Part shown: positions 23,098 through 34,665 of the stretch, in pieces | How the letters are laid out: the number at the start of each line of letters is the position of its first letter | Numbering within the stretch: position 1 is the first letter of the stretch | Assembly: GCF_023898315.1 (NCBI RefSeq) | Contig: NC_064617.1 | Coordinates: 710,603,202-710,667,201, forward strand | Length of the DNA: 64,000 nt | Direction of reading: 5' to 3' | DNA from: Schistocerca nitens | Lineage: Eukaryota > Arthropoda > Insecta > Orthoptera > Acrididae | Notes under the pieces: model-generated | The model's input: the letters and a program-made list of their open reading frames with translations, nothing else | The model's database searches: none | What the model was told of the DNA's origin: nothing | Program-made: the position numbers and the translations under genes

Positions 23098-23751
23098 CCG
23101 GGTGATCAAAAAGTCAGTATAAATTTGAAAACTGAATAAATCACAGTATAATGTAGATAGAGAGGTACAAATTGACATACTTGCTTGGAATGACATGGGG
23201 TTTTATTAGAACCAAAAAAATACAAACGTTAAAAAATGTCCTACAGATGGGGCTTCATCTGATCAGAATAGCAATAATTAGCATAACAAAGTAAGACAAA
23301 GCAAAGATGATGTTCTTTACAGGAAATGCTCAATACGTCCACCATCATTCCTCAACAATAGCTGTAGCCGAGGAATAATGTTGTGAACAGCACTGTAAAG
23401 CATGTCCGGAGTTATGGTGAGGCATTGGCGTCGGATGTTGTCTTTCAGCATCCCTAGAGATGTCGGTCGATCACGATACACTTGCGACTTCAGGTAACCC
23501 CAAAGCCAATAATAGCACGTACTGAGGTCTGGGGACCTGGGAGGCCAAGCATGATGAAAGTGGCGGCTGAGCACACGATCATCACCAAACGACGCGCGCA
23601 ATAGATCTTTCACGCTTCTAGCAATACTTTTTTTTTGTTCTAATAAAACCCCATGTCATTCGAAGTATGTGTGTCAATTTTTACCCCTCTATCTACATTA
23701 TTCCGTGGTTTATTAAGTTTTCAAATTTATACTGACTTTTTGATCACCCGA
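23098..23751 (-). mobile_element. Deletion derivative of the mariner at 43356-45304
   Basis: The terminal repeats are those of the intact element (CCGGGTGATCAAAAAGT, inverted at right) and TA flanks both (23096-23097, 23752-23753). Only the last 98 codons of transposase remain (23317-23613, minus), including SPDLSTCYYWLWG, where the third Asp has become Tyr. The sequence around 23290-23310 shows the site that is occupied by a SINE in the intact copy. Confidence 0.9.
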
Positions 23752-23917
23752 TATGTGAGACATGCGAAATACGCTCACATTTCAAAAAGTATATCATAAT
23801 TACAAGTCCAAGGAAGGCACGACTGACAGGTGTTAATATTACTGAACCTTCAGCTGAATAAATCATGGCTGCAAAATACTCACCCGAATTATCTACAGAA
23901 CAGAGGAAAGATTGGTA

Positions 23918-25291
23918 CGCTCATGTTCAGAATAAACAGAACACCTTGAAAGACTAGAGATAGTACCTTCATATTCGCAGGATACGTACATTAGCATGTT
24001 CCACAAAACTGATTAGTCTTTGAACGATGTCGGCTAGCGGGTTCAAGATCAACATCGATATCGCGGCCGGTAAAGCATGCCTGCGGCTCTCGTTGTAGCT
24101 GTAAACCGAAGGTAATGGATCAGTGTGACTTGAGCAGACGTGTAGGATGCCTCGCAGACGCATGCGCGAACCGTACCGTCAAATCAGTGAGTTTGAAAGA
24201 GAGCGCATTATTGGCATGCGAGAATGCCATCCATCCCTCAGGGAAATTGCTGCTCGTGTAGGATGAAGTGTTTTGGCAGCGCAATGGGTGTGAGCAGAAT
24301 GGTTCAAGGAAGGCCGCAGAACACGACGAGATGGATCAGGTCGCACCACCCAGACCACCCGCCGAGAATATTGACACCTCATCCTAATGGCATTGCACGA
24401 CAGATATGAGTCCTCCTCGGCTCTGACGCAAAAGTGGAACAGCGTAACACTATCAGCGGTGACAAACCTCACCGTTTATTACGTTGTGGAGTACGTGCGG
24501 GTCGTTCACTTCTCCGCCTACCTCTGATGAATGTGCAAAATAAGATGTATGAAACGAAGTCGCAGGGGACAGGAATGGCATTAGATAGCGTTTTCGGACG
24601 AATGCAGGTTCTGCTTGTTTGGAAGTGATGGCCGCATTTTGGTTCGCCGCAGACAATGGGCGCGGCATCACAATGGCAGCATTCGCACAAGACGCTTAGC
24701 GTCAACTCGAGGCCTGACGGTGTGGGGTGTTACTTGGTACAACCACAAATCGCAGTTAGTACGTGTCCAGGTCACTGTGACCAGTGTCACCTACGTGAAC
24801 GACATTCTGCGACCCGTAGCCATACCCTTCCTGTACTGCGCCCTGGACGCAAGCAAAACAAACGACCAAATGTTGCTGCACGAACACATGCCTTCTTGCT
24901 GTCACAGGATGTCAGCCTTTTGCCTTGCCCCGCCATATTACCAGGGTTGTCGCCAATCGAAAATGTGTAGGATGTGGCGAAACGACAGGTGCAGTGCTGT
25001 GACCCAATGCGTACCGCCACTGATGAACTTTGGAACCAGGTGACAGCAGTATGGATGGCTGTACCACAGGACGCCATTCGCACCTTATATGCATCGATGC
25101 CCTCACACATGGAACAGCTTATCAGAGCCCATGGCGGACCCTGTGCCTGCTAGGCAACCGGACATATCCAGAACCGAGGTGACTGAAACGCTAATCGTTT
25201 CTGCAGAACATACTAATGTACATGTCCTGCGAATATGAACGTTCTGTCTCTAGTCGTTCAAGGTGTTCTGTTTTTTTTCTGAACATGAGCT
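23918..25291 (+). mobile_element. Tc1-like element (second copy of the 6919 family)
   Basis: Ends CGCTCATGTTCAG and, in reverse, AGCTCATGTTCAG, flanked by TA at 23916-23917 and 25292-25293. Inverted similarity extends about 90 bp inward. It lies inside the old LINE at the point matching the LINE sequence GGTAGAAG. Confidence 0.88.
24148..25153 (+). pseudogene. Broken Tc1-like transposase
   Basis: Begins MPRRRMREPYRQISEFERER and continues IIGMRECHPSLREIAARVG before a stop. AFSDECRFCLFGSDGRILV (first Asp) lies near 24595-24650, RGLTVWGVTWYNHKSQLVRV follows in the 24615-25043 frame, then VNDILRPVAIPFL. The second Asp is lost (NDQMLLHEH in place of the QDNARPH block), and the downstream catalytic Glu region needs frame changes. 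It ends near RAHGGPCAC. Not functional. Confidence 0.82.
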
Positions 25292-26510
25292 TACATGCTG
25301 ACCTCCAGGAAAATCAGTTTCGGTTCCGGAGAAGTGTAGGAACTTGCCAAGAAAATACTGTCCCTCCGACTTATCTTCGAAGATAAGCTGCAGGTAAATC
25401 TAAGTTTATAGCATAGGTAGATTTAGAAAAAGTTTTTGAATTTGTTGACTGGAAAGTGTTCTTTGAAATTTTGAAGGTAGCAAGATAAAATAAAAGGAGT
25501 GAAAGGTTATTTACAACTTGTACAAAAACCAGACTACTGTAGCTGAATGACGTGAAAGGGAAATTGATTGAGAAGGGAGTGAGACAAGAATGCAGCGCAT
25601 CGCAGTTGTTATTTAATCTATACATTGAACAAGTAGTAAGGAGGAAACTCCGAAGGGTGTTTAGGTTCAGGCACAAGAAATAATTATAAAAAACTACTTG
25701 AAGTTTGCCGATGACATTATAATTTTGCCACAGACGGTGAAAAACTTGGGAAAGAAGTTGAGCGGAGTGGACAGTTTATTGGAAAGATTATATGAGACGA
25801 CAACAACAAAATTAAAACAGGCGTAATGGAATATTGTGGAATTAAATCAGGTGGTGTTGAGGGAATTAGATTAGGAAAAAGAGACGCTAAGAGTAGCAAA
25901 CGAGTTTTGCTGTTTGGGCGGAAAAAAAACTATTGATGGCTGAAGCAGAGAGGATATAAAATGTAGTCAGGCAATAGAAAGAAAAGTATTTCTGGATAAG
26001 ATAATTTTGTTAACACTGAATATAAATGTGTCAAAAAATGTTTTCTAAAAGTTTGTCTGGAGTACAGCCTAATCCTGAAGTGAAACGTGAACGATAAAGA
26101 GTACAGAAGAGAAGAAAGTTGAAGCTTTTGAAACTCGGTGCTACAGAAGAATGTTTAAGATTAGATGGATTGATCGGGTAACAGATGGGGAGGTACTGAT
26201 TTGAACTGGTGAGAAGAGAAAATTGTTGTAGAACTTAACTAAAATATTGATGGGATACACATGACTCATCAAGAAATCGTCAATTCGGTGACGAATGGAA
26301 GTGTATATGTGTGTGTTTGTAGAGGGGGGGGGGGGGGGGCGGCGCTGGTTACATTGGAGTACATTGGAGAGGGAGACCAATGCTTGACTATTGTAAGCAG
26401 GTCCATATGGATGTAGGTTTTAGTAGTTATTCAGATACCTATGCGGCATAAACTGGTGTGAAGAGCTGCGTCTTACCAGTCTTCGGACTGGAGACCATAG
26501 CAACAAAAAC

Positions 26511-27500
26511 CTCTAGGCGGAAGAAATATATTGCTTTGTTTCTCTTGGAATGAACTCTCTCAGAAATATAATAATAACCTTCTCCATTATACACAACGGT
26601 TCTCTTGTAGCGTCTACCTTTGTAATTTAAGGTGCACCTCGCATCTCCGTGCCGCACTCACGCCTAATAAACGAAGGCGAGAAGAAACGGTATGAACTTC
26701 TTTCGATCATCTACATCTTCTCAGTTGACACTATCTGCTAAGGATCCCATAGAAGCACTCAAAACTAGTTCGAACGAGGGTTTTGTAAACTACTTCCTCC
26801 TGTTTCTACTTTCTTTCTCCCAGTAGTGCTAGCTGAGCAAAGCTTGAGAGCTTTTGTGGAGTTTGGAGAGTAGAAGAAGCTACTAGCGGAATTGAATTCA
26901 TTAAAGCGAAGACAACGGTACGAATTCGAGTTCCGATCCAGAACGCAGTTTTAATTTGTGGGAAACTCTAAAACTTTAACAAAAGTTCGCACAAAAGACG
27001 AACTTGTATTTCTTAATCAGGCGTACAATTCCAAGTAAAATTGAATAATTTAAAGGGGAGAGTACTCCTGCGTCTTAATTAATGAAAGACCTCTATATAA
27101 AAATTTATGTGCACATAAAGACAAAAGAAAAGTTCTAAATACCTGTAAACTAAAGTTCGTTGACTGATCATTGGAAGTCTACACGTGAATCCGAGTTGGA
27201 TTGTAACAGGCTCGCCAGAAAACAAAGCACGGGTCCATTCGGTTTGCCTGCTTCCACGACGTTCCCTGTCCAGCTTAAAAGACTATGTAGTCACGCCATT
27301 TAGACATCCTTAGTTTATCTGTATGGCGGTTACATACACGTAGATGACTGGGGAAGTTTCGGATGACATACCAGGTCCTTCTGCTACTTACAAAGTTTTC
27401 TGCGGGTGTAAAACAGAGGCAGTAAGAAAATCGCCTGATGCCTTGTCGAAAGAGCCATCCGAGTATTCAGCTGAACTTCTTAGGAGGGAGTGCGCTAAAC
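26511..27500. other. No gene recognised
   Basis: Unassigned sequence. Short frames such as the one at 27344 show no recognisable family. A G-run of about 20 nt is at 26321-26340 just upstream, inside the old LINE. Confidence 0.45.
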
Positions 27501-27505
27501 CTAAA

Positions 27506-27780
27506 ACAGAAAACAAACACATTTCATACGCCGCGATCGCAGTTTAGACGCTTTTTATTCCTCCAGTCTCACCGGTAAAGATAGTCTTATGCTGCCATCA
27601 TCTGATCTTCTGGACCTAGCTATAAAGTTGTCATGTTAAATTCCATTCCATTACATTTGCATAACTTGAAGGAAGTTCCAGATCAGATGATGGCAGCATA
27701 AGACTGTCGAAACCAATCATCTTAGAAAAATAGAAGTGTCTAAACTGCGATCGTGGCGTATGAAGTGTGTTCATTTTCTA
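27506..27780. repeat. Fold-back repeat, arms about 110 bp
   Basis: 27506-27617 (ACATTTCATACGCCGCGATC, then GTCTTATGCTGCCATCATCT) is the imperfect reverse complement of 27670-27780, separated by about 50 bp. CTTATGCTGCCATCATCTGA is shared perfectly. The family is not recognised. Confidence 0.7.
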
Positions 27781-27784
27781 CCAT

Positions 27785-28515
27785 ATCGATGGCCCACAGC
27801 ACAGCATGTGTACCATATCAAACAGAAAAGTCAAGCAGGGATAGGGACTCTGTTCATCCCCAGTACGAGCCTGCCCTTTTAACCACCGCACCAATTCGTT
27901 CGATCGCTATAGCTGAGCTGCCAACTGGTGCCTATTTCAACGGACTGCAGCAGAGAGAACCATCGTCTCGAACTAAACTGTGGGGAACAGTCAAACTTGC
28001 TTATCACAGATTACACAGGTCTGCGATAAAAAAATTGTTTCAAATTTTATAGTGATTCTTACGATATTTGTTGTGCTGACTACAGCAAAAATAGTGAAAA
28101 AATTCCATCACCCTTTGTTTACCCACAAATCACACAATGAATTTTTACTTTGAGGTGTTTTTAACATCATACAAACTATAACCTTCCAGTAAAATCTAAA
28201 TAATTATTTTAAAATATAGCTTTTTTAGCCTAATAAGTTAACTGCAAATGTAATCAATCTAAATTTACGTTGCCATCATGAGACAGCCTTTCTTTTGTTA
28301 AAAAACCATACAGTAAAACTGGTAGAATCCAGTTCGTACTCAATTTGCTGCCAGTATGCTGTGTCAGTACCCCTTCCACTCTTCCTCCTTCCCCTTCCAC
28401 CTGCTGTTTGCTCTACACTGCAAGGTCAAGCTATGTCAGTGTGGATGTAATCACTCTGCTGAGCAGACTTCCATTGTTCCTTCGTTGAAGTGATATTTAG
28501 GTTTCTTCTAGAGGT
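27785..28515. other. No gene recognised
   Basis: AT-rich with short overlapping frames; no family signature. Confidence 0.45.
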
Positions 28516-28518
28516 TGT

Positions 28519-30750
28519 GTGAACTCTCCTGATGGTTTATGCCATATTTGTGGTGCTTACACTGCTAAAAAGCAGCAGAGAAACATTTCTGATTTTGTCA
28601 AAAGGGTATACTTTGGCTACTGTGGTATGAAACTGGGTGATCAAGACGCATCATGGGCTCCTCACAAAGTGTTTTCTGTGTGTGTAGAACCACTGAGACA
28701 ATGGTTTCAAGGTAAAAGGAAATAATTTTGTTTTGCAACACCTATGATTTGGAGAGAAGCAAAAAATCACAGTGATGACTGTTATTTTTGCTCTTTCTGT
28801 GTGATAGGGTTTTAATTTGAAAAATAGAAAGGAGGTTTTGTATCCCAACATTCGTTCAGCTATGTGCCCTGTTCCTCATAGGCTTTATTTACCTGTACTT
28901 GGTCCTCCAGCTAGACTTGAAAATATTTTATTTGACGATCAGTTGTCTCAAGGCAGTGATGATGATGAAAATGATGGTAGTTATGAGTCCCTCAACAATG
29001 AGGCAGCCAAGGTTTTAGGGTTGAGGTTGAATGTACAGGAATAGAGAAAAAAAGCTTGTACCTTTTTTCGCTTGAGTGGGTGATCTCGTTTTTTGTACTA
29101 ATGTTCATGGGCTGATGGAGATATTTAGTATCGATTTCAGACTGATAAATGAAGACTTTTCATTGATTCCTCCAAAAGAAGCCTGAAAGCTGTTCTTCTG
29201 CATAATGGCAACCAATACGCATCTGTACCAGTAAGACATTCAATTTATTTCAAAGAATGTTGAAAGAACCTTGAATTGGTGCTCAATAAGCTTAAGTACT
29301 CTGATCGTAAGTGGACCGTTTGTGGGAATGTGAAAGTGATCCTTATGCTACTAGGCCAATGGAGTGGCTACACAAAGTTTCCATACTTCCTCTGTGAATG
29401 GAATAGCCATGACTGTAAACAACATTATGTTGAGCAGTAAGAAAAATTTTGGTTCCTGGAGTTAACAACGTTGAGGATGAGATGTAGCGGGACTTTGAAT
29501 TTCGCCGTGCTACACTCGTTCCCTCAGACATAAATGTCGCAGCGGTATGAGCGCTCGACGGCAGAGAAAATATTAAAATTGTAACTCTTTTTTTTATCCG
29601 TTTCTTTATTGTCTCTCGAGAGCGGAAGCTTAATGCAGACGTGATCTGATGAAGACGAAAAAAAAAAAAACTTGTTAATGTGTAGACATATTGTGGAAGT
29701 TGTTATGACATTTGGAGGAGGGAAGCAACTTAAAATAAATTGCAATTAATATCAAGACGGTTTTGTATACATTAGAAATTCCTGGACAATGAAACTTACT
29801 GCAAGATTTCGGAGCAGACTTTTCACGCAGAAATGAAGTAGGAGATTTTTGAAGACATGGACGCCGCACGAAAGAAGACATGTTAACCTGGTAAAGGATG
29901 AACTCTTATCCACGCCATTTCCCCCTGTTAGTTACATTTGTTGTTCTATCTTTTTTCAGATAATTTTTGTAGTGGAAATTGGCTTGACTTTTGCTCAGAA
30001 ACGCCACAAGGACCACCCCAGCAATAGCCTTTTCGAATCACGAAGTCCGATAACTTTTCTGTAATACGAAGTCCGATTTGCATTTCATTCTTTCCCTTTT
30101 TCACGGTCATTTACGATTTTAAAACCCCCTTTTTATTCACAATTTCTTTCCCACATTTCAACCTTTTTTCTTTTCTTCTCTTCTTTTTCTTCTTTTTTAT
30201 TAACCACTACAGAGAGTTTAGCGGATCCTAAAAAGATTTTACTTTCACCACTTCAGATCGAGTTGGGACTGATGAAACAGTTCAGCAACACATTGCCTAA
30301 AGAAAGAGAGTGTTTTACATATCTTTGCGAACAATTCTCTTGTCTCTCTGAGGCAAAACTTAAGGAAAGGGTATTTGTTAGGGCTGATATAAGAAAACTT
30401 ATGAAGGATGAAAACTTCGAGCTGAAAATGAAAAAAGGAAATAAAAAAGATGCAAACTACAAGAATATTGCTGCCAATCTATTAACCAACTACAAACTAT
30501 TGGGCTGTAACATTTAAAATTCATTTTCCTCATTCTCTTCTGGACTATTTTCCGCAAGATCTTGGACCTGTCAGAGAAGAACAAGATTGATTCTATGAAG
30601 ACATAAAAGAAATGGAATAAAGATATCAAGGACGCTGTGACATAAACATGATGGCTGAATACTGTTGGATGTTAAAAAGAGAATATCCTCAGCTCCACAG
30701 CAAAAGTACAAAAAGAAGATTGGAAGGAGAAAGGAAACATTGCAACAAAA
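28519..30750 (+). pseudogene. Decayed copy of an unidentified repeat-borne gene family
   Basis: Blocks that I recall as one family of dispersed uncharacterised arthropod proteins appear in order. An N-terminal CxxC start with DQDASWAPHKV (28519-28725) is followed by IRSAMCPVPHRLYLP. Next come RLFIDSSKRSLKAVLLHNGN at about 29148-29212, KWTVCGNVKVILMLLGQWSG and FLCEWNSHDCKQHYV. After about 700 bp of other sequence the order resumes with LSPLQIELGLMKQFSNTLP at about 30246-30300, LKERVFVRADIRKLM and LLTNYKLLGCNI. A final trace MAEYCWMLKREYPQLHS is near 30645-30700. Several stops and frameshifts occur, so it is a pseudogene. I do not know the protein's function. It may be a DNA-transposon transposase, judged only from its repetitive nature. 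Intact, it would be well over 500 residues. Confidence 0.6.
29525..30225. other. Insertion or diverged stretch inside the unidentified gene
   Basis: The gene family at 28519-30750 has no counterpart for this stretch. It is AT-rich with a T-rich low-complexity run at about 30095-30210. No TIR or target duplication was found. Origin unknown. Confidence 0.4.
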
Positions 30751-30995
30751 ACTTGTAATAGTGTTGTAATAAAGCTTTGTCAGCTTTCCTCACTCTATGT
30801 TCAAGATGAACTTATGTTTAATGTGCTTGTATATAAATAATACTGATATAAAAATGGCGTTTTTAGGATTTTTCTTAAAAGTTTTACTTCTTTTTGTAGA
30901 CAAATCTTGTATGATAGAAAAAAAAAACAATATCTTTTCTGAAATCAGCGGCAAAAACTGCATAAAAATCAGTTATCAAAATTAAAACAATTTCG

Positions 30996-30997
<2 letters not shown>
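30751..30997. other. No gene; AT-rich
   Basis: Sequence between the unidentified relic and the dinucleotide tract; no signature. Confidence 0.4.

Positions 30998-31061
<64 letters not shown>
30998..31061. repeat. (AT)n microsatellite, 32 units
   Basis: An uninterrupted alternating AT tract of 64 nt. It is perfect, so it is probably long-allele polymorphic. Confidence 0.97.
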
Positions 31062-31064
<3 letters not shown>

Positions 31065-31404
31065 TTCTGTGAACTGAGATGGACTTTGAAATGGAACTTA
31101 TAGATATTTCCTTGGGCAATCGTGAGTTAAAGAGCGTTAGGCCATTATTGTTCTTTATTGCAGATATTCAACTATCTTTCACGAACTGACTTTAACTGAA
31201 TTATATTTTTGATACTGTACCGACTCTCTAATAATAAATTTCACATTTTTTACTGGATCTTCCTAAAAAAAAAGATAACCAACAATTATGTTTGTAATTT
31301 TTCTTGATTATGAGGAAGTACAAGATTCAGTTGTCTCTCGGATACAGTTATCCAAAGCTGTTCCTATGAAACAATGCTTGGTAAACAGAATGAATCTTAA
31401 TGTG

Positions 31405-31700
31405 AAAACTGTGGGCCGGACCGGAACTCGAAACTAGGTCATCTGCCTTTCACAGGCAAGTGCTCTACTGACTGAATTATTCAAGCACAACTGAGAACTG
31501 TACTCACAGTGTCACTTTGGCTAGTATCTGTTGTCCTAACTTCCAAACTTCATAATGAAAATTCACTCTGCAAATCCCATAGGCTCCAGAATGAAATTTA
31601 ACTGTGCAGCAGAGTGTGCACTGACTCGAACCTAGGATCCTTATCTTTCGTGGGTAAGTGCTCTACCTATTGAACTATCCACTGAGCTTTCTGCACAGAA
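31405..31700 (-). repeat. Two decayed tRNA-derived SINE heads (SINE4 family)
   Basis: CCGGAACTCGAAACTAGGTC and CACTTACCCACGAAAGATAAGG-like blocks on the minus strand match the tRNA-like head at 44715-45094. A second, more decayed repeat follows (CTCGAACCTAGGATCC, 31624-31640). Between them is GCAGCAGAGTGTGCACTGAC, part of the SINE body. Confidence 0.6.
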
Positions 31701-31754
31701 ATTGTCTGTTCTTGATATGATTTCAAAATCATGCAAAGATTAATTTGAACGTTT

Positions 31755-32440
31755 AGAAATCTGAAACAGTAGATGACCGCTGTCCGGGACGTTTCGAGAC
31801 ACGTCTTGATCTAGAACCTCTTTGATTGGAGTACAAATGTCTTCATTGACGAGCCCCATTTCGAACTGAGCCCCAATTACCAACAAAGTCGTGTCTGGAG
31901 ATGGCCCTGGACAGTGGTGGGATATCAACCTGACTCTCACCCACCATACGGTTTGACAACCAGGAGTGATGGTCTGGAATGAAACTTCTTTACGTAGCAG
32001 GACCTCTTTGGTTGTCATCCGCGGCAACGTTACCAGCACAGCGGTACGTCCACAGATATTCGATACCCCGTTTTGTTGCCCTTCACGGCAGGTTATCCTA
32101 GGCTTACATTTCAACAAGATAATGCCCGTTAGCGTACGACGAGAGTTTGTACTGCTTGCTTTTGTGCTTGTCAAATCCTAACATGGCCAGAAAGGTCGTC
32201 GAATCTCTCACAAACTGAGAACGTTTGAAGTGTTTTTGGCGGGGCCCTCCAACCCCTCAGGATTTTGACGAACGAAAGTGCCAGTTGGACAGAATTTGGC
32301 TTGACATCCCTCAGGAGGACGTCCGACTACTTTGTCAATCAATTCCAAGCCAAATAACTGCTTGCGAAAGGGCCAGAGGATGACCAATGCGTTACTGACT
32401 TGCTCAATGTGTGAAGCTCTTTCTCTCGAATAAATCATCC
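31755..32440 (+). pseudogene. Broken Tc1-like transposase
   Basis: VFIDEPHFELS (first Asp, about 31830-31865), SRVWRWPW, then LTFQQDNAR (second Asp, 32103-32130) and CQILTWPERSSNLSQTENV, where the SPDLSPIEN motif has lost its Pro and Asp but keeps Glu. Many stops interrupt it. The called minus-strand 144-residue frame at 31740-32174 is a shadow of this gene. Confidence 0.78.
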
Positions 32441-32479
32441 ATTTTTTTGGAAATTGTAGTCATTTAAAATGAAATTCAC

Positions 32480-33770
32480 CCAAAAATTAAATTTACCTTG
32501 GAGGTTGAAAGTGAGGTCGGTCTCCTGTTCCTAGATTTGTTGGTATACAGAAGATCTGATAACACTTTGTCACAGAGTGTATAGAAAGCCGACTAACACA
32601 AACAGGTATTTAGATGCCACTTCGCACCACCATCCAGCCCAGAAGCAAGCAGTGCTCAACACTTTGTTTTCACGTGCCTTCCGTGCCAGCGATGACGACA
32701 ACTTGGACTCGGAGTTGGATTTTTTAAAGAACACATTGAAGGAAAATGGTTATGGCAGTTGTTCAATCGACAGGGCTTATATTAATATTAATCACGCTAA
32801 TAATAATGACGAGGAACCGCCTTCTCTCTCCGTTAGGTTACTGTTCGTTTCTGGGGTTACTGACCGCATAAGAAGAATTATACAGAAAATGTTATCCAGG
32901 CATCTTTCTTTAGTCAGAACAGAATAAAAGATTTTTTCCGGCGAAAGACGGATGCACCTGATTGCCTCCACAATGCAGGCGTCTATCAAGTAACATGTGG
33001 CTGCGGCGAAGTGTATATAAGTGCAACGGGAAGAACTGTTAAAGAACGCATTAAAGACCACGAACGGCACAAGCGGCTAAAACAAAGTGTAAAATCAGCA
33101 GTAGCGGAACATCATGAGAACTGTGGCTCTGACATCGATTCCAATAACGTACGTGTGCTGGCTAAAGAAACACTCATTTATAGAAGAATGGTCCGAGAAG
33201 CAGTTGAAATTTCCAAGAATTCATGTAATTCAATAGAGAGAGCGGCTATAGCTTGCGGCATCGTGGCTCCCCGCCATCAAGGAAGTGAATATGCGGCCGC
33301 GGTGTACGAGCAACATAAACAACGCGCTGCAAGTCACCCCGGCGGACAACAATATTTTGGGTAAACATTTCCCCTCTCTTGCTCTGTCCGTTTCGTATCT
33401 AGCCAATGATGACTGCCAACCAATAGCAGTAGGCGGAATTCCAATCAATAACCCTTCTCCAGAGTAAGTGTGAAATAGTTCCTTCCTATCCAACGACGAT
33501 GGGCCACAAATAGTATCCACAAGAGTTTAGCCACTAACGCCCCTTCTTCTGCATCAGCGCGGGAATATTAGCCTATGACGATAGCCAAAAGAATTTTAAC
33601 CAATACTACAACATTTCCAGCACAAACGTGGAAAACTCCCCTTTATAAGAGAACGCGACTCTGGTCTCTGACAATGTTCTAGCAGTATTGGACACCGGAA
33701 GATCCTGAAGAAGATCCCAGCAGAGGGGTGGAAAAGTCGCTTATTTTAGAGGAAATATGACGTGGCCTAA
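32480..33770 (+). mobile_element. Penelope-like element, 5'-truncated, with GIY-YIG region
   Basis: The RT C-terminus reads VGLLFLDLLVYRRSDNTLSQ, VYRKPTNTNRYLDATSHHHP and AQKQAVLNTLFSRAF, the conserved end of Penelope RT. After a frameshift near 32930 the GIY-YIG endonuclease follows: PDCLHNAGVYQVTCGCG, EVYISATGRTVKERIKDHER, SAVAEHHENCGSDID. In the second motif YIG has become YIS. EAVEIS (GIY-YIG catalytic Glu region) is kept. The 3' end has CCGGAAGATCCTGAAGAAG near 33695-33715. Two short frames (32577-32927, 33011-33364) carry most of it. It is non-functional because of truncation and frameshift. Confidence 0.85.
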
Positions 33771-34067
33771 CAGCCTAGAAGATTTTAACCTTAGTGACAA
33801 CGGCCACGAAAGCCTGCACACTTACATTGTAAACATTTGTTTGTCTGTACATGTACATCATTCTACCAATTTCTGTCCCATTCGGTTAACTCTTTTGTGG
33901 TGCCTCGTTTTTTTTTCTTTTGTCTTAGAGTGGGTTTATGCTATCATTGTTCCTGTGCCACACACGGTGATGCAACGCGAAGAAACATGGATACGCCGTA
34001 CAATGGGAAGTAGCCAATGCCATGCACTTTGCAGTGGTTTGTAAACCTGTAGGTGTTTCTGTAAATG
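33771..34067. other. No gene recognised
   Basis: Flanking sequence of the Penelope-like element and mariner remnant. No feature seen. Confidence 0.4.
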
Positions 34068-34069
34068 TA

Positions 34070-34663
34070 CAAGGGCGAGCTGAAAAGTAATGCCTCCGAA
34101 TTTTTTAATGTGAAAACGTTTAAAACTTTTTTAAAAATAAAAACGTTATTAACATTCTACATTTTTATTCTTTATGCCTACACATTTATTTCTCAACTTA
34201 ATCACCCTGACAAGGAACACAGTTCTACCAACGAGAGACCAGTTCGTTGATATGACCCAAAACCTCACCTATGCTTGCCAGGCTTCATCAGTATCAAAGT
34301 GAAGTTTTGGGAGCAGATTAAAATCTAATGGTCCAAGCCGGGATTGTATGGAGGCTGATCGATGACAGGGAACCCAAGGCGACGGACTGTTGCAGATGTC
34401 GCAGCGCTCGTGTGTGGTCTGAAATTGTCATGCTAAAGGAGAGAGCCCTTCATGTGCGCAGTTTCTGAAGCTTTCTCTCGCATCGACATAGTTTCTTTAC
34501 GCGCCGTCGTGTTACACTCTACAATTAGCAGCCGTCTAGCGGCAAAGAATTGCAACTTTCGTCAACGAAGCGGAAAAGTCGACCGAGTAAAATGCATGAC
34601 AATACCGAACCGATGTTGAGAACAGAATAAATTCGGAGGCCTTACTTTGCAGGCATGCCCTCG
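34070..34663. mobile_element. Mariner-derived short element
   Basis: The ends CAAGGGCGAGCTGAAAAGTA and, in reverse, CGAGGGCATGCCTGCAAAGT are related inverted repeats; TGCCTCCGAATTTTT near 34091 matches the reverse of the GAATAAATTCGGAGGCC block near 34630. TA flanks both (34068-34069, 34664-34665). At 594 bp without an open frame it is an internal-deletion derivative. Confidence 0.75.
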
Positions 34664-34665
34664 TA

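Larger units (their letters stand above)
22567..26510 (+). mobile_element. Old LINE, split by a SINE, a mariner derivative and a Tc1-like element
   Basis: Pieces of the family at 58703-61279 occur in order. 22567-22840 carries SISRAQMEALTKQRR and DEDETSDITLRKEFDRE. 23754-23917 carries an SHGCKILTRIIYRT-like stretch. 25294-26510 carries ENQFRFRRSVGT, KFADDIII-like sequence near 25705-25730, and a C-terminal KRKLL region, with a final box matching QSQD and a CAACAAA tail. It is full of stops and frameshifts, so it is one of the oldest elements here. Confidence 0.75.

Noticed and set aside
30263..30517. Short host gene
   Set aside because: It is one block of the broken repeat family at 28519-30750, with stops on both sides.
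31740..32174. 144-residue minus-strand ORF as a gene
   Set aside because: The plus strand carries legible Tc1 transposase blocks, so this is an antisense shadow.
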